Assembly (NCBI RefSeq): GCF_001523745.2 | Contig: NZ_CP013386.1 | Coordinates: 3,348,001-3,412,000 of the forward strand | Direction: 5' to 3' | Origin: Burkholderia mayonis | GTDB lineage: Bacteria; Pseudomonadota; Gammaproteobacteria; Burkholderiales; Burkholderiaceae | DNA length: 64,000 nucleotides | Part shown: in pieces, positions 1 through 9,476 of the stretch | Position numbering within the stretch: the first letter of the stretch is position 1 | Layout of the letters: each line of letters starts with the position of its first letter | Position numbers and translations under genes: made by a program | Notes under the pieces: model-generated | The model's database searches: none | What the model saw: the letters and a program-made list of their open reading frames with translations, nothing else | What the model was told of the DNA's origin: nothing

Positions 1-534
<534 letters not shown>

Positions 535-773
535 ACGGGACGCGGCCGTCCGGGCGCACGCCCGGCCGCCGCCCCCCGGTCCGCGCGCAACGCGCGGCCT
601 CCATCCGCGGCCCCCAAAAGCGGCCCCGACGCGCGGCCGATGCGGCGCCAAATTCTTCCTTACAACATCCTAATATTCAGGTCGATAATCGTTGCTATAC
701 TTCGCGGCGATGCAAGGTTATGCCCGCTTGCGGCCACAAGCGCGCCGAATAGCCTCCGAATACAGGGATACTC

Positions 774-1859
774 ATGGAGAAGCAATCTGAGCCGCCGCGC
801 GAGCCGCAAACGCGGGAACCGCACCTGCGCAGCGTCCGGCTGACGAGCGATTTCAGCCTGCCGAAGCTTTCGGCGATCGAGATCGGCAGCTACCTCCTCG
901 CCCTCGTCGGCCTGTGGCTCGTCCTGCACCTGAGGCTGCTCGGCGGCCTCTTGGCCGGCCTCCTCGTCTATCAGCTCGTCCACATGATCGCGCCCGCGAT
1001 CGAACGCCACATGTCGAGCCAGCGCGCGCGCTGGGTCGCGGTCGTGCTGCTGTCGGCGGCGATCGTCGGCGGGCTCGCGGGCCTCACGATCGCGGTCATC
1101 GAGCATTTCGAGCACACCGTGCCGAACGCGCAGAACCTGCTCGGCCAGGTGATGCAGATCATCGATCAGGCGCGCATGCGCACGCCCGAGTGGATCTCGA
1201 ACCTGCTGCCCGTCGACGCCGAGCAGATGCGCACGAAGGCCGCGGGCCTGATGAACAAGCACATGGATCAGCTGCAGCAAGGCGGCAAGAGCGTCGCGCG
1301 CGGGTTCGGGCACGTGCTGTTCGGGATGATCATCGGCGCGATGATCGCGATCGGCGTCGATCGCCACAAGCAGCGCCAGCCGCTGTCGACCGCGCTCGTC
1401 ACGCGGATCTCGCGCTTCTCCGACTCGTTCCGCCGGATCGTCTTCGCGCAGATCAAGATTTCGGCGCTCAACGCGTTCTTCACGGCGCTCTACCTGCTCG
1501 TCGCGCTACCGATCTTCCATCAGCGGCTGCCGCTGTCGAAGACGCTCGTGCTCGTCACGTTCATCGCGGGCCTCCTGCCCGTGGTCGGCAATCTGATCTC
1601 GAACACGCTGATCGTCGCGGTGTCGCTGTCGGTCAGCATGGGCACCGCGATCGCGTCGCTCGTGTTCCTCGTCGTGATCCACAAGCTCGAATACTTCCTG
1701 AACGCGAAGATCATCGGCGGCCAGATCGAATCGCGCGCGTGGGAACTGCTGCTCGCGATGCTCGTGATGGAAGCCGCGTTCGGCGTGCCCGGCGTGATCG
1801 CCGCGCCGATCTTCTATGCGTACATCAAGCGCGAGCTGATCTATCTGCGACTCATCTGA
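774..1859 (+). CDS. AI-2E/PerM family membrane protein
   Basis: A 361-residue inner-membrane protein of the AI-2E transporter (PerM/YhhT, PF01594) family. The N-terminus to about residue 30 is polar. Paired hydrophobic helices follow near residues 38-70 and 85-110, then a long amphipathic stretch, then helices from about residue 175 to the end, including the family-typical LLPVVGNLISN region. The substrate is not predictable: relatives have been linked to autoinducer-2 export, Na+/H+ antiport or permease roles. ATG 774 follows a GGATACTC leader rather than a strong Shine-Dalgarno. A TATACT-like -10 lies at 696-701. The gene stands alone and converges on purU through a terminator. Confidence 0.85.
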   Translation: MEKQSEPPREPQTREPHLRSVRLTSDFSLPKLSAIEIGSYLLALVGLWLVLHLRLLGGLLAGLLVYQLVHMIAPAIERHMSSQRARWVAVVLLSAAIVGGLAGLTIAVIEHFEHTVPNAQNLLGQVMQIIDQARMRTPEWISNLLPVDAEQMRTKAAGLMNKHMDQLQQGGKSVARGFGHVLFGMIIGAMIAIGVDRHKQRQPLSTALVTRISRFSDSFRRIVFAQIKISALNAFFTALYLLVALPIFHQRLPLSKTLVLVTFIAGLLPVVGNLISNTLIVAVSLSVSMGTAIASLVFLVVIHKLEYFLNAKIIGGQIESRAWELLLAMLVMEAAFGVPGVIAAPIFYAYIKRELIYLRLI

Positions 1860-1920
1860 GCGCCGCGCGCCGCCGCCCGTCCGCGGGATCTCGCGCCGCC
1901 GCATTCTCTAGCAAAAAGAA

Positions 1921-1948
1921 AGGCCGCGTCCGTCGCCGGACGCGGCCT
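1921..1948. terminator. Bidirectional terminator between perM-like gene and purU
   Basis: A perfect 12-bp stem (1921-1932 with 1937-1948) closes on a TCGC tetraloop. It is flanked by an A-rich run on the left and a T-containing run on the right. It sits between two convergent genes, so it can serve both strands. Confidence 0.85.
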
Positions 1949-2028
1949 TCGTTCGTTTCGTTGCGCCGCCGCCCGCCGCCGCGCCTCGCGCGCCGGCCGA
2001 GCGGAAAACACGCGCGCGGCTTAGCAGC

Positions 2029-2910
2029 CTAGCGGAACACCACCGTCTTCGTGCCGTTCAGCACGATCCGGTGCTCGACGTGCCACTTGACCGCGCGCGC
2101 GAGCGTCACGCATTCGACGTCGCGGCCGACGGCCGTCAGCTCGTCCGGCGTCATGCTGTGATCGACGCGCTCGACTTCCTGCTCGATGATCGGGCCTTCG
2201 TCGAGATCGGTCGTCACATAGTGCGCGGTCGCGCCGATCAGCTTCACGCCGCGATCGAACGCCTGGTAGTACGGCTTCGCGCCCTTGAAGCTCGGCAGGA
2301 ACGAGTGGTGGATGTTGATCGCGCGGCCGGCGAGCTGCTCGCACATGTTCGGCGACAGGATCTGCATATAGCGCGCGAGCACGACGAGATCGGCCGAATG
2401 CTCGTCGATCACCTCGAGCACGCGCGCCTCCTGCGCGGCCTTCGCGTCGGCCGACGCGCCCGCAGCGAGCGGGAAGTGATGGAACGGGATGTCGTAGCTC
2501 GCGGCGAGCTGATAGAAATCCTTGTGATTCGACACGATCGCCGAGATCTCGATCGGAAGCTGGCCGGTGCGGTAGCGGAACAACAGGTCGTTCAGGCAGT
2601 GGCCGATCTTCGACACGAGGATCACGACGCGCGGCTTCACCGACGCGTCGTGCAGTTCCCAGCGCATCGCGAACTGCTCGGCGAGCGGCGCGAACTCGGC
2701 GCGCAGGCCGTCGAGCGCGGTCGCGGCGCCGGCGCCGCTCGTCTGCTCGAAATGCACGCGCATGAAGAATTCGCCGGTGCGGCTGTCGCCGAATTGCGCC
2801 GAATCGACGATGTTGCTGCCGCGCTCGAGCAGGAAGCCCGAGACCGCGTGAACGATGCCGCGCCGGTCCGGGCACGACAGTTTCAGGATAAAGCTGTGAT
2901 CGGCCGACAT
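2029..2910 (-). CDS. purU: Formyltetrahydrofolate deformylase
   Basis: PurU hydrolyses 10-formyl-THF to formate and THF, balancing one-carbon pools and supplying formate for PurT-type purine synthesis. The 293-residue product has an N-terminal ACT domain (about residues 7-85, starting SFILKLSCPDRRGIV) and a C-terminal formyltransferase-like domain (about 95-275). The latter carries the INIHHSFLPSF segment and the DLDEGPIIEQ motif that hold the catalytic His and Asp. The start is the ATG at 2910; the reading frame stays open far upstream, but only from here does the sequence match the family. It is the last gene of a minus-strand run. Confidence 0.95.
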   Translation of the reverse strand: MSADHSFILKLSCPDRRGIVHAVSGFLLERGSNIVDSAQFGDSRTGEFFMRVHFEQTSGAGAATALDGLRAEFAPLAEQFAMRWELHDASVKPRVVILVSKIGHCLNDLLFRYRTGQLPIEISAIVSNHKDFYQLAASYDIPFHHFPLAAGASADAKAAQEARVLEVIDEHSADLVVLARYMQILSPNMCEQLAGRAINIHHSFLPSFKGAKPYYQAFDRGVKLIGATAHYVTTDLDEGPIIEQEVERVDHSMTPDELTAVGRDVECVTLARAVKWHVEHRIVLNGTKTVVFR

Positions 2911-2959
2911 GACCGCTACTCCCTTTTCTAATCTTCTGAACAATGGATTCGATTCGCGC

Positions 2960-3814
2960 TCAGCAAAACGGCGGCGGCGGCGCGAACAGCGCGTCGAGCC
3001 CGCGCGCGTCGTCGGGCGGGATCGCGCGGTGGCGCAGCAGGCTGTCGAGCATCGCGAGGCTCGCATCGACGGTGGCTTCGCCCGCGCGCAGCCATGCGAC
3101 CACCTCGTCGACGCCGGCGAGCAGGTGCTCGGCGACTTCGCCGTCCTGGTTGTGAGGCGCGAAATCGCCCGGCAGCGGCAAGTCGTAGATGAAAATCTGC
3201 TCGGCCTGCGTGCCTTCCGGCAGCGAGCACAGCACGTGCGCGATGCGGCCGGGAATCGCGCGCGCGGCGAGGTCGGCCGGAATGCCCGCTTCTTCCCAGC
3301 ATTCCTTCGCGATCGTGTCCTCGATCCCGAGTCCCCAGCCGATGCCGCCCGCGACGACGTTGTCGAGCATGCCCGGATCGGTCGCCTTGGTCGCGCTGCG
3401 GCGGCCGAGCCACATCCGAAGCGGCGCCGAAGGCGCATATTCTACGATGCCGTTCAGATGCACCGCGTACGTCATCGTACCGAAGAAGCGCGACGCCGCC
3501 CGCTCGATGTACGCGAGCGGCGGATCGTCGAAGCGGTTGCGGATCGCATAGATCTCGTCGCGCCAGCCGACGATCGCGCCTTCCGCCGCGAGCGCGCCGA
3601 TCGGGCTCGCGAGCGCCATGCTGCGTGCGTCGACGCTGTCGTAGCGCGCGGAAAGCTCGACGCATCCCGCCGGAAAATCGAACACGTCGGGCCAGCGCGC
3701 AAGGCGTGCGACGTCGTCGCGGCGCAGCCAGCCGACCTGCCGGCCGGCGATCCGGAACGGCAGGTGCGCGAACGCGTCGAAGTGGCGCGCGGCGGCGATG
3801 CACGGAAACGTCAT
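2960..3814 (-). CDS. Nudix hydrolase, DUF4743-type
   Basis: A 284-residue protein with an N-terminal DUF4743-like domain (about residues 1-125) followed by a Nudix domain. The Nudix box is recognisable but not canonical. The core KECWEEAGI supplies the metal-binding Glu pair, but Lys replaces the usual Arg and the first conserved Glu of the motif is Leu. Members with this layout resemble the N-terminal half of fungal Tnr3 and act on thiamine-diphosphate-like substrates; whether that holds here is inference. ATG 3814 lies 11 bases after the end of the upstream exporter gene, so the two are probably co-transcribed. Confidence 0.82.
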   Translation of the reverse strand: MTFPCIAAARHFDAFAHLPFRIAGRQVGWLRRDDVARLARWPDVFDFPAGCVELSARYDSVDARSMALASPIGALAAEGAIVGWRDEIYAIRNRFDDPPLAYIERAASRFFGTMTYAVHLNGIVEYAPSAPLRMWLGRRSATKATDPGMLDNVVAGGIGWGLGIEDTIAKECWEEAGIPADLAARAIPGRIAHVLCSLPEGTQAEQIFIYDLPLPGDFAPHNQDGEVAEHLLAGVDEVVAWLRAGEATVDASLAMLDSLLRHRAIPPDDARGLDALFAPPPPFC

Positions 3815-3825
3815 CGCAATCTCCG

Positions 3826-4440
3826 TCAGTCCTTCAGCGCGACGCGCAGGCCGAGCGCGATGAACGTCGCGCCCGCGAACCGGTCGAGCCACACGCCGAC
3901 GCGCGGCCGGCGCTTGAGCCACACGCCGATCACGCCCGCGCCGACGCCGAACACCGAGAACACGACGGCCGTCTGCGCCATGAAGAGCGCGCCCAGCTCG
4001 AGCATCTGCAGCGCGACGGGTTGCGCGCCGTGCGGATCGACGAATTGCGGCAGGAACACGACGAAGAAGAGCGTTACCTTCGGATTCAGCAGATTGCCGA
4101 TCACGCTCTGGCGGAAGATCGTCGACAGCGGCTGCGGCGCGCGCTCGTGCGCGGTCGCGAGGCCCTTGCTGCGCAGCGCCTTGACGCCGATCCAGATCAG
4201 GTACGCGCCGCCCGCGAGCTTGAGCAGATGGAACGCGACGGGCGACGAGCGCAGCAGCGCGGCGACGCCGAACGCGGCGAGCGTCGTGTGAAACAGCACG
4301 CCCGACGCGAAGCCGAGCGCCGCGACGATGCCGGCCGCGCGGCCTTGCGAGATGCCGCGCGCGAGCACTTGCAGGTTGTCGGGGCCGGGCGCGACGGTGA
4401 TCGCGATCGACGTGGCGAGGAACAGCATGAAGTTGGGCAT
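3826..4440 (-). CDS. LysE/RhtB family amino-acid exporter
   Basis: A 204-residue inner-membrane protein of the LysE/RhtB superfamily with about six transmembrane helices. The family signature sits at the N-terminus (ITVAPGPDNLQVLARGISQGR) and a second marker, NPKVTLFFVVFLPQFVD, lies near residue 125. These proteins export amino acids such as homoserine, threonine or leucine using the proton gradient; the substrate cannot be read from sequence. ATG 4440 starts directly with the hydrophobic first helix. The frame is open upstream, but the extra residues are arginine-rich and not family-like. It precedes the Nudix gene in the same transcript. Confidence 0.9.
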   Translation of the reverse strand: MPNFMLFLATSIAITVAPGPDNLQVLARGISQGRAAGIVAALGFASGVLFHTTLAAFGVAALLRSSPVAFHLLKLAGGAYLIWIGVKALRSKGLATAHERAPQPLSTIFRQSVIGNLLNPKVTLFFVVFLPQFVDPHGAQPVALQMLELGALFMAQTAVVFSVFGVGAGVIGVWLKRRPRVGVWLDRFAGATFIALGLRVALKD

Positions 4441-4529
4441 CGCGGGCTCGCTTGAATCGGCGGACAAGTGGACTGACGCTGAATGAAACCTGAACCGGGG
4501 GACGGACGACGCGCGGCGGCGCGCCGCGC

Positions 4530-5096
4530 TCAGTGTCCGGGAAATTCGGTGACCGTATAAAGCGGCAGGCCCGCCTGGCGCAGCAGCGCCGAGCCGCCGA
4601 GATCCGGCAGGTCGACGATCGCCGCGCCTTCGACGACGACCGCGCCGAGCCGCTCGAGCAGGTTCTTGCCCGCCATCATCGTGCCGCCCGTCGCGATCAG
4701 GTCGTCGACGATGACGACGCGGTCGCCCGGCCGGCAAGCGTCCTCGTGGATCTCGACGGTCGCCGTGCCGTACTCGAGCGCGTACGACTCGCGCTGCGTC
4801 TTGTGCGGCAGCTTGCCGACCTTGCGGATCGGCACGAAGCCGACGGAAAGCTCGTACGCGACGATCGGCGCGATGATGAAGCCGCGCGCATCGAGGCCGG
4901 CGACGTAATCGAGCTTCGCATCGACGTAGCGCTCGACGAACAGATCGACGAGCACGCGCAGCGCCTTCGCGCTCTGCAGCAGCGGCGTGATGTCGCGGAA
5001 CATCACGCCCGGCTGCGGCCAGTTCGGCACCGTGCGGATGCGGCTGTGAATGAACTCGACGGGATCGAGCTGCGCGTCCGACGACGTGGACATCAT
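4530..5096 (-). CDS. apt: Adenine phosphoribosyltransferase
   Basis: Apt converts adenine and PRPP to AMP in purine salvage. The 188-residue product has the early [20 protein letters not shown] segment, the adenine-site GLDARGFI motif near residue 64 and the PRPP-binding loop [14 protein letters not shown] near residue 125. Two adjacent ATGs (5096 and 5093) are possible; GGAG lies 8 bases before the first, so the longer form is chosen. The PRPP it consumes is made by prs at 22418 in this window. Confidence 0.96.
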   Translation of the reverse strand: MMSTSSDAQLDPVEFIHSRIRTVPNWPQPGVMFRDITPLLQSAKALRVLVDLFVERYVDAKLDYVAGLDARGFIIAPIVAYELSVGFVPIRKVGKLPHKTQRESYALEYGTATVEIHEDACRPGDRVVIVDDLIATGGTMMAGKNLLERLGAVVVEGAAIVDLPDLGGSALLRQAGLPLYTVTEFPGH

Positions 5097-5180
5097 GAAA
5101 ATCTCCGAAAAAAACGGCGCCGAATCACGCGCTGTTCGTCGATCGCTCGACAACCCAAAAAAATCAGCGGCCGCACGATA

Positions 5181-7190
5181 TCACGCCGCCACGGTCGATC
5201 CGCCGTCGCGCCGGTGCCGCGACAGCCGCTCCTCGGCCTCCGCGAGCGCTTCCGGCAGCCCGCGCAGCACGACGATGTCGCTCGCGCGCAGCTTCGTCTC
5301 GGGGTCGGGCTCGACGCCGCGAATCCCGTGGCGGCGGATCGCCGTCACCTCGAGGCCGAGCGCGAACAGCCCCAGCTCGGCGAGCGAGCGGCCGACCGCG
5401 TCCGCTCGCGCGTCGACGGGCACCGATTGTAGCCGCACCTGCTCGTGATCGTCGTCGTCCGCGTCGTCGGCGCCGCGGAAATAGCCGCGCAGCAGGCTGT
5501 AGCGCGCGTCGCGCATCTCCTCGACGCGCCGCACGACGCGCCGCATCGGCACGCCCATCAGCACGAGCGTGTGCGACGCGAGCATCAGGCTCCCCTCGAC
5601 GATCTCCGGAATCACCTCGGTCGCGCCCGCGGCGAGCAGCTTCTCGAGGTCGGCGTCGTCGACGGTGCGCACGATCGCGGGCAGCGTCGGCTCGAGCTCG
5701 TGCACGTTGTGCAGCACGCGCAGCGCGGACGGCGTGTTCGCGTAGGTGATCGCGACGGCCGCCGCGCGGTGGATGCCCGCCGCGAGCAGCGACTCGCGGC
5801 GCGCGGCGTCGCCGAACACGACCGATTCGCCCGCCGCCGCGGCCGCCGTCACACGGTCCGGATCGAGGTCGAGCGCGACGTACGAGATTCCTTCCTGTTC
5901 GAGCATCCGCGCGAGGTTCTGCCCGGCGCGGCCGTAGCCGCAGATGATCACGTGGCCCTTCTGCTTGATGCTCTGCGTCGCGATCCGCGTCATCTGCAGC
6001 GACTGCTGCATCCATTCGGCCGACGACAGCCGCATCGCGATCCGGTCGGCGTTCTGGATCAGGAACGGCGCGGCGAGCATCGACAGCAGCATCGACGCGA
6101 GGATCGACTGCAAGAGCGTCGCGTCGACGAGATGCCGGTCGAGGATCAGGTTCAGCAGCACGAAGCCGAATTCGCCCGCCTGCGCGAGCCCGAGGCCCGT
6201 GCGCATCGCGACGCCAGGCGTCGCGCCGAACGCGCGCGCGAGCCCCGTGATCATCACGCTCTTCAGCAGCACCTGGCCGGCGAAGAAGCCGAACACGAGG
6301 AACGGATGCCGCCAGATCACGCTCGGATCGAGCAGCATCCCGGTCGTCACGAAGAAGAGGCCGAGCAGCACGTCGCGAAACGGCTTGATGTCCTCCTCGA
6401 CCTGATGCCGGTACGGCGTCTCGGAGATCAGCATCCCGGCGATGAACGCGCCGAGCGCGAGCGACAGGCCGAAGCGATCGGTGATGAACGCGGCGCCGAG
6501 CGTGACGAGCAGGAGGTTCAGCACGAACAGCTCCTGCGAGCGCCGCCGCGCGACGACGTTCAGCCACCGCGTCATGAAGCGCTGGCCGACGATCAGGAGC
6601 AGCGCGAGCGCGACGACGATCTTCACCGCCGCGAACCCGAGCGACATCACGAGATCCTTCGACGACTCGCCGCCGAACGCGGCGATCACGATGAGGAGCG
6701 GCACGACGGCGAGATCCTGGAACAGCAGCACGCCGAAGATGTTGCGGCCGTGCTCGGTTTCGATCTCGAGCCGCTCGGCGAGCATCTTCGAGACGATCGC
6801 CGTCGACGACATCGCGAGCGCGCCGCCGAGCGCGACGCTGCCTTCCCACGTGATGTGCATCCAGCGCTCGAAGAGCGCGCCCAGCAGCAGCGCGATCGCG
6901 ATCGTGCCAAGCACCTGCGCGAGCCCGAGCCCGAACACGAGCCGGCGCATCGCGCGCAGCTTCGACAGCGAGAACTCGAGGCCGATCGAGAACATCAGGA
7001 ATACGACGCCGAACTCGGCGAGATGCTCGGCCCGTTCGAGGTCGGCCGCGAAGCCAAGCGCGTGCGGGCCGACGACGATGCCGACCGTCAGATAGCCGAG
7101 CATCGGCGGCAGGTTCAGCGAACGGAACACGACGACGCCCGCCACCGAGGCAAGCAGCAGCAGAAGCGTCATTTCGAGCGGGGAAATCAC
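5181..7190 (-). CDS. Kef-type monovalent cation:proton antiporter with RCK domain
   Basis: A 669-residue CPA2-family antiporter. A hydrophobic antiporter domain fills about residues 1-385 (12 or so helices, beginning with LEMTLLLLLASVAGVVVF). A Rossmann RCK/TrkA-N domain follows from about residue 408 (GHVIICGYGRAGQNL), then a TrkA-C domain near 575-660. This is the layout of KefB/KefC, which efflux K+ under nucleotide or thiol control. No KefF/KefG-like partner gene is adjacent. The GTG at 7190 is chosen; an ATG six codons later (7172) is the alternative. It is divergent from kdsD across 126 bases. Confidence 0.92.
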   Translation of the reverse strand: MISPLEMTLLLLLASVAGVVVFRSLNLPPMLGYLTVGIVVGPHALGFAADLERAEHLAEFGVVFLMFSIGLEFSLSKLRAMRRLVFGLGLAQVLGTIAIALLLGALFERWMHITWEGSVALGGALAMSSTAIVSKMLAERLEIETEHGRNIFGVLLFQDLAVVPLLIVIAAFGGESSKDLVMSLGFAAVKIVVALALLLIVGQRFMTRWLNVVARRRSQELFVLNLLLVTLGAAFITDRFGLSLALGAFIAGMLISETPYRHQVEEDIKPFRDVLLGLFFVTTGMLLDPSVIWRHPFLVFGFFAGQVLLKSVMITGLARAFGATPGVAMRTGLGLAQAGEFGFVLLNLILDRHLVDATLLQSILASMLLSMLAAPFLIQNADRIAMRLSSAEWMQQSLQMTRIATQSIKQKGHVIICGYGRAGQNLARMLEQEGISYVALDLDPDRVTAAAAAGESVVFGDAARRESLLAAGIHRAAAVAITYANTPSALRVLHNVHELEPTLPAIVRTVDDADLEKLLAAGATEVIPEIVEGSLMLASHTLVLMGVPMRRVVRRVEEMRDARYSLLRGYFRGADDADDDDHEQVRLQSVPVDARADAVGRSLAELGLFALGLEVTAIRRHGIRGVEPDPETKLRASDIVVLRGLPEALAEAEERLSRHRRDGGSTVAA

Positions 7191-7304
7191 GGGCGAAGCG
7201 TCCTCGTTCGTCGTCGGCGCCGCATGACGGACGCCGGGTTGGGCCGGGAGAATACTCGGGAAGGTGGGCGCAAGGGGCCCGGCGCGGCGAACAAACGCCT
7301 TTGC

Positions 7305-7310
7305 TATACT
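7305..7310 (+). promoter_or_regulatory. Candidate -10 element of kdsD (leaderless start)
   Basis: TATACT ends only six bases before the kdsD ATG at 7317 and no Shine-Dalgarno is present in front of that ATG. If this is the -10, transcription would begin at or next to the start codon. No good -35 is visible 16-18 bases upstream. Confidence 0.4.
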
Positions 7311-7316
7311 CCGCGC

Positions 7317-8300
7317 ATGATAGCGAAAATCAATGATGATCGGGCGCTCGCGCTCGCCCGCGACGTGCTCGACATCGAGGCGAACGCCGTGCGCGCGCTC
7401 GCCGATCAGCTCGACGGCGAGTTCGTCGCCGCGGTCGGGCTGCTTCTGAATTGCAGCGGCCGCGTCGTCGTATCCGGGATCGGCAAATCGGGGCACATCG
7501 CCCGCAAGATCGCCGCGACGCTCGCCAGCACCGGCACTCCCGCGTTCTTCGTCCACCCCGCCGAGGCAAGCCACGGCGATCTCGGCATGGTCACGAAGGA
7601 CGACGTGTTCGTCGCGATCTCGCACTCAGGCGAATCGGAGGAACTCGTCGCGATCCTGCCGCTCATCAAGCGGCTCGGCGCGAAGCTGATCGCGATGACG
7701 GGCCGCCCGGCATCGAGCCTCGCGACGCTGTCCGACGTCCATCTGAACGCGGGCGTCGCGAAGGAAGCATGCCCGCTGAACCTCGCGCCGACGGCGAGCA
7801 CGACGGCCGCGCTTGCGCTCGGCGACGCGCTCGCCGTCGCGGTGCTCGACGCGCGCGGCTTCGGCTCGGAGGATTTCGCGCGCTCGCATCCGGGCGGCGC
7901 GCTCGGCCGGCGCCTCCTCACGTACGTACGCGACGTGATGCGCATGGGCGACGAGGTGCCCGCCGTCCCGCTCGACGCGACGCTGTCCGACGCCCTCTTC
8001 CAGATCACCGCGAAGCGGATGGGAATGACGGCCGTCGTCGACGAAGCGGGCCGCGTGGCCGGCATTTTCACCGACGGCGACCTGCGGCGCGTGCTCGAGC
8101 GCGACGGCGATTTCCGCCGTCTGCCGATCGTCGACGTGATGACGCGCAACCCGCGCACGATCGCGCCGGACCATCTCGCCGTCGAAGCGGTGGAACTGAT
8201 GGAACGCCACCGGATCAACCAGATGCTCGTCGTCGACGACAAGGGCGCGCTGATCGGCGCGCTCAACATGCACGATCTGTTCTCGAAGAAGGTGATTTGA
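7317..8300 (+). CDS. kdsD: D-arabinose-5-phosphate isomerase (KdsD/KpsF family)
   Basis: KdsD converts ribulose 5-phosphate to arabinose 5-phosphate, the first step of Kdo synthesis for LPS inner core. The 327-residue product has a SIS domain (about residues 35-170, with SGIGKSGHIARKIAATLAST and ISHSGESEE) and two CBS domains (about 205-327). This is the standard family layout and length. It begins an LPS cluster: its TGA shares one base with the kdsC ATG (TGATG). The start lacks a Shine-Dalgarno and lies just after a TATACT element. Confidence 0.96.
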   Translation: MIAKINDDRALALARDVLDIEANAVRALADQLDGEFVAAVGLLLNCSGRVVVSGIGKSGHIARKIAATLASTGTPAFFVHPAEASHGDLGMVTKDDVFVAISHSGESEELVAILPLIKRLGAKLIAMTGRPASSLATLSDVHLNAGVAKEACPLNLAPTASTTAALALGDALAVAVLDARGFGSEDFARSHPGGALGRRLLTYVRDVMRMGDEVPAVPLDATLSDALFQITAKRMGMTAVVDEAGRVAGIFTDGDLRRVLERDGDFRRLPIVDVMTRNPRTIAPDHLAVEAVELMERHRINQMLVVDDKGALIGALNMHDLFSKKVI

Positions 8301-8839
8301 TGTCCGCGTCCCCTGTCACGGCGGCCGAACGCGCGAGCCGCGTGAAGCTGATGATTTTCGACGTCGACGGCGTGCTGACCGACGGCGGCCTCCATTTCAC
8401 CGCGACGGGCGACACGATGAAGTCGTTCAACACGCTCGACGGCCACGGCGTGAAGCTCCTCGGCGAAGCGGGAATCGCGACCGCGATCGTCACCGGCCGC
8501 CGCTCGGACGCGGTCGCCGCGCGCGCGAAGGAAATGCGGATCGCGCATCTGCATCAGGGCGTCGAGAACAAGCTGGCCGTGTTCGGCGAACTGCTGCGCA
8601 CGCTCGGCCTCGAAGCCGGGCAGTGCGGCTACATGGGCGACGACTGGCCGGACCTCGCGGTGATGCTGCGCTGTGGCTTCGCCGCCGCGCCGGCGAACGC
8701 GCATCCGGACGTGATCGCGCGCGCGCACTGGGTCGCCGAGGCCCGTGGCGGTCATGGCGCGGTGCGCGAAGTGTGCGACGCGGTGCTGCGCGCGCAGCAC
8801 CGCTACGACGCGCTGCTTGCAGCCGCCTGCGGAGCCTGA
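8300..8839 (+). CDS. kdsC: 3-deoxy-D-manno-octulosonate 8-phosphate phosphatase
   Basis: KdsC removes the phosphate from Kdo-8-phosphate, giving free Kdo for CMP activation. It is a 179-residue capless HAD phosphatase: the nucleophile motif FDVDGVLTDG lies near residue 20, TGRRSDA gives motif II, and GDDWPDL gives motif IV. Length matches the family. The start ATG overlaps the kdsD stop by one base, so translational coupling is likely. Confidence 0.96.
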   Translation: MSASPVTAAERASRVKLMIFDVDGVLTDGGLHFTATGDTMKSFNTLDGHGVKLLGEAGIATAIVTGRRSDAVAARAKEMRIAHLHQGVENKLAVFGELLRTLGLEAGQCGYMGDDWPDLAVMLRCGFAAAPANAHPDVIARAHWVAEARGGHGAVREVCDAVLRAQHRYDALLAAACGA

Positions 8840-8843
8840 CCGA

Positions 8844-9458
8844 ATGGACGGCAAATTCCGGCTGACATCGATGATCCCGCTCGTCGCGATGGCGGCGCTC
8901 GCGGGCGGCACGTACTGGCTGCTGCAGGCAACGCTGCCGCCGCCCGGTGAGAGCGTCGTGCGTCCGAAGTCGCACGCGCCCGACTATTTCGCGGATAACT
9001 TTTCCGTCACCGAGCTCGACCAGACGGGCTCCACCCAGTACCGGCTGACGGCCGCGGGCCTCGTCCATTACGAAGACGACGAGACGAGCGACCTGACGCA
9101 GCCTGCGCTACGCGCGTTCCAGCCCGGCAAGCCGACCGTGACCGCAACCGCGAAGCGCGGCACGGTCAACGGCGACGTGTCGATCGTCGATTTGTATGAC
9201 GAAGCGCGGATCCTGCGCGCGGCGGGCGGCACCGACCCGCAGATGCAGGCGGACTCCGAGCATTTCCGGGTGTTGGTCAACGACGATGTGATCGAGACCG
9301 AAAAGCCGGTTAAACTTCAGCGCGGCCTGTCGATCGCGAACGCCGCCGCCGGGATGAAGTACAACAACGTCACCCGAGTCATCGAACTCTACGGCAACGT
9401 GCGCGGCACGATCGCCGCTTCCGACGCGTCCGGCGGCGCTCCAGGCCAACCCAAGTAA
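8844..9458 (+). CDS. lptC: LPS export system protein LptC
   Basis: LptC is a bitopic inner-membrane protein that receives LPS from LptB2FG and passes it to LptA. The 204-residue product has one N-terminal transmembrane segment (about residues 8-28, MIPLVAMAALAGGTYWLL) and a periplasmic beta-rich domain of the LptC/YrbK family. ATG 8844 lies four bases after the kdsC stop. lptA follows after 18 bases, so it sits within a Kdo-to-LPS-transport operon. Confidence 0.93.
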   Translation: MDGKFRLTSMIPLVAMAALAGGTYWLLQATLPPPGESVVRPKSHAPDYFADNFSVTELDQTGSTQYRLTAAGLVHYEDDETSDLTQPALRAFQPGKPTVTATAKRGTVNGDVSIVDLYDEARILRAAGGTDPQMQADSEHFRVLVNDDVIETEKPVKLQRGLSIANAAAGMKYNNVTRVIELYGNVRGTIAASDASGGAPGQPK

Positions 9459-9476
9459 CTCACCACGCGGGACTGC

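Noticed and set aside
5445..7316. Upstream 600-plus codons of the plus-strand frame that ends in kdsD
   Set aside because: Low-complexity arginine/histidine-rich shadow of the antiporter gene; kdsD homology begins only at 7317.
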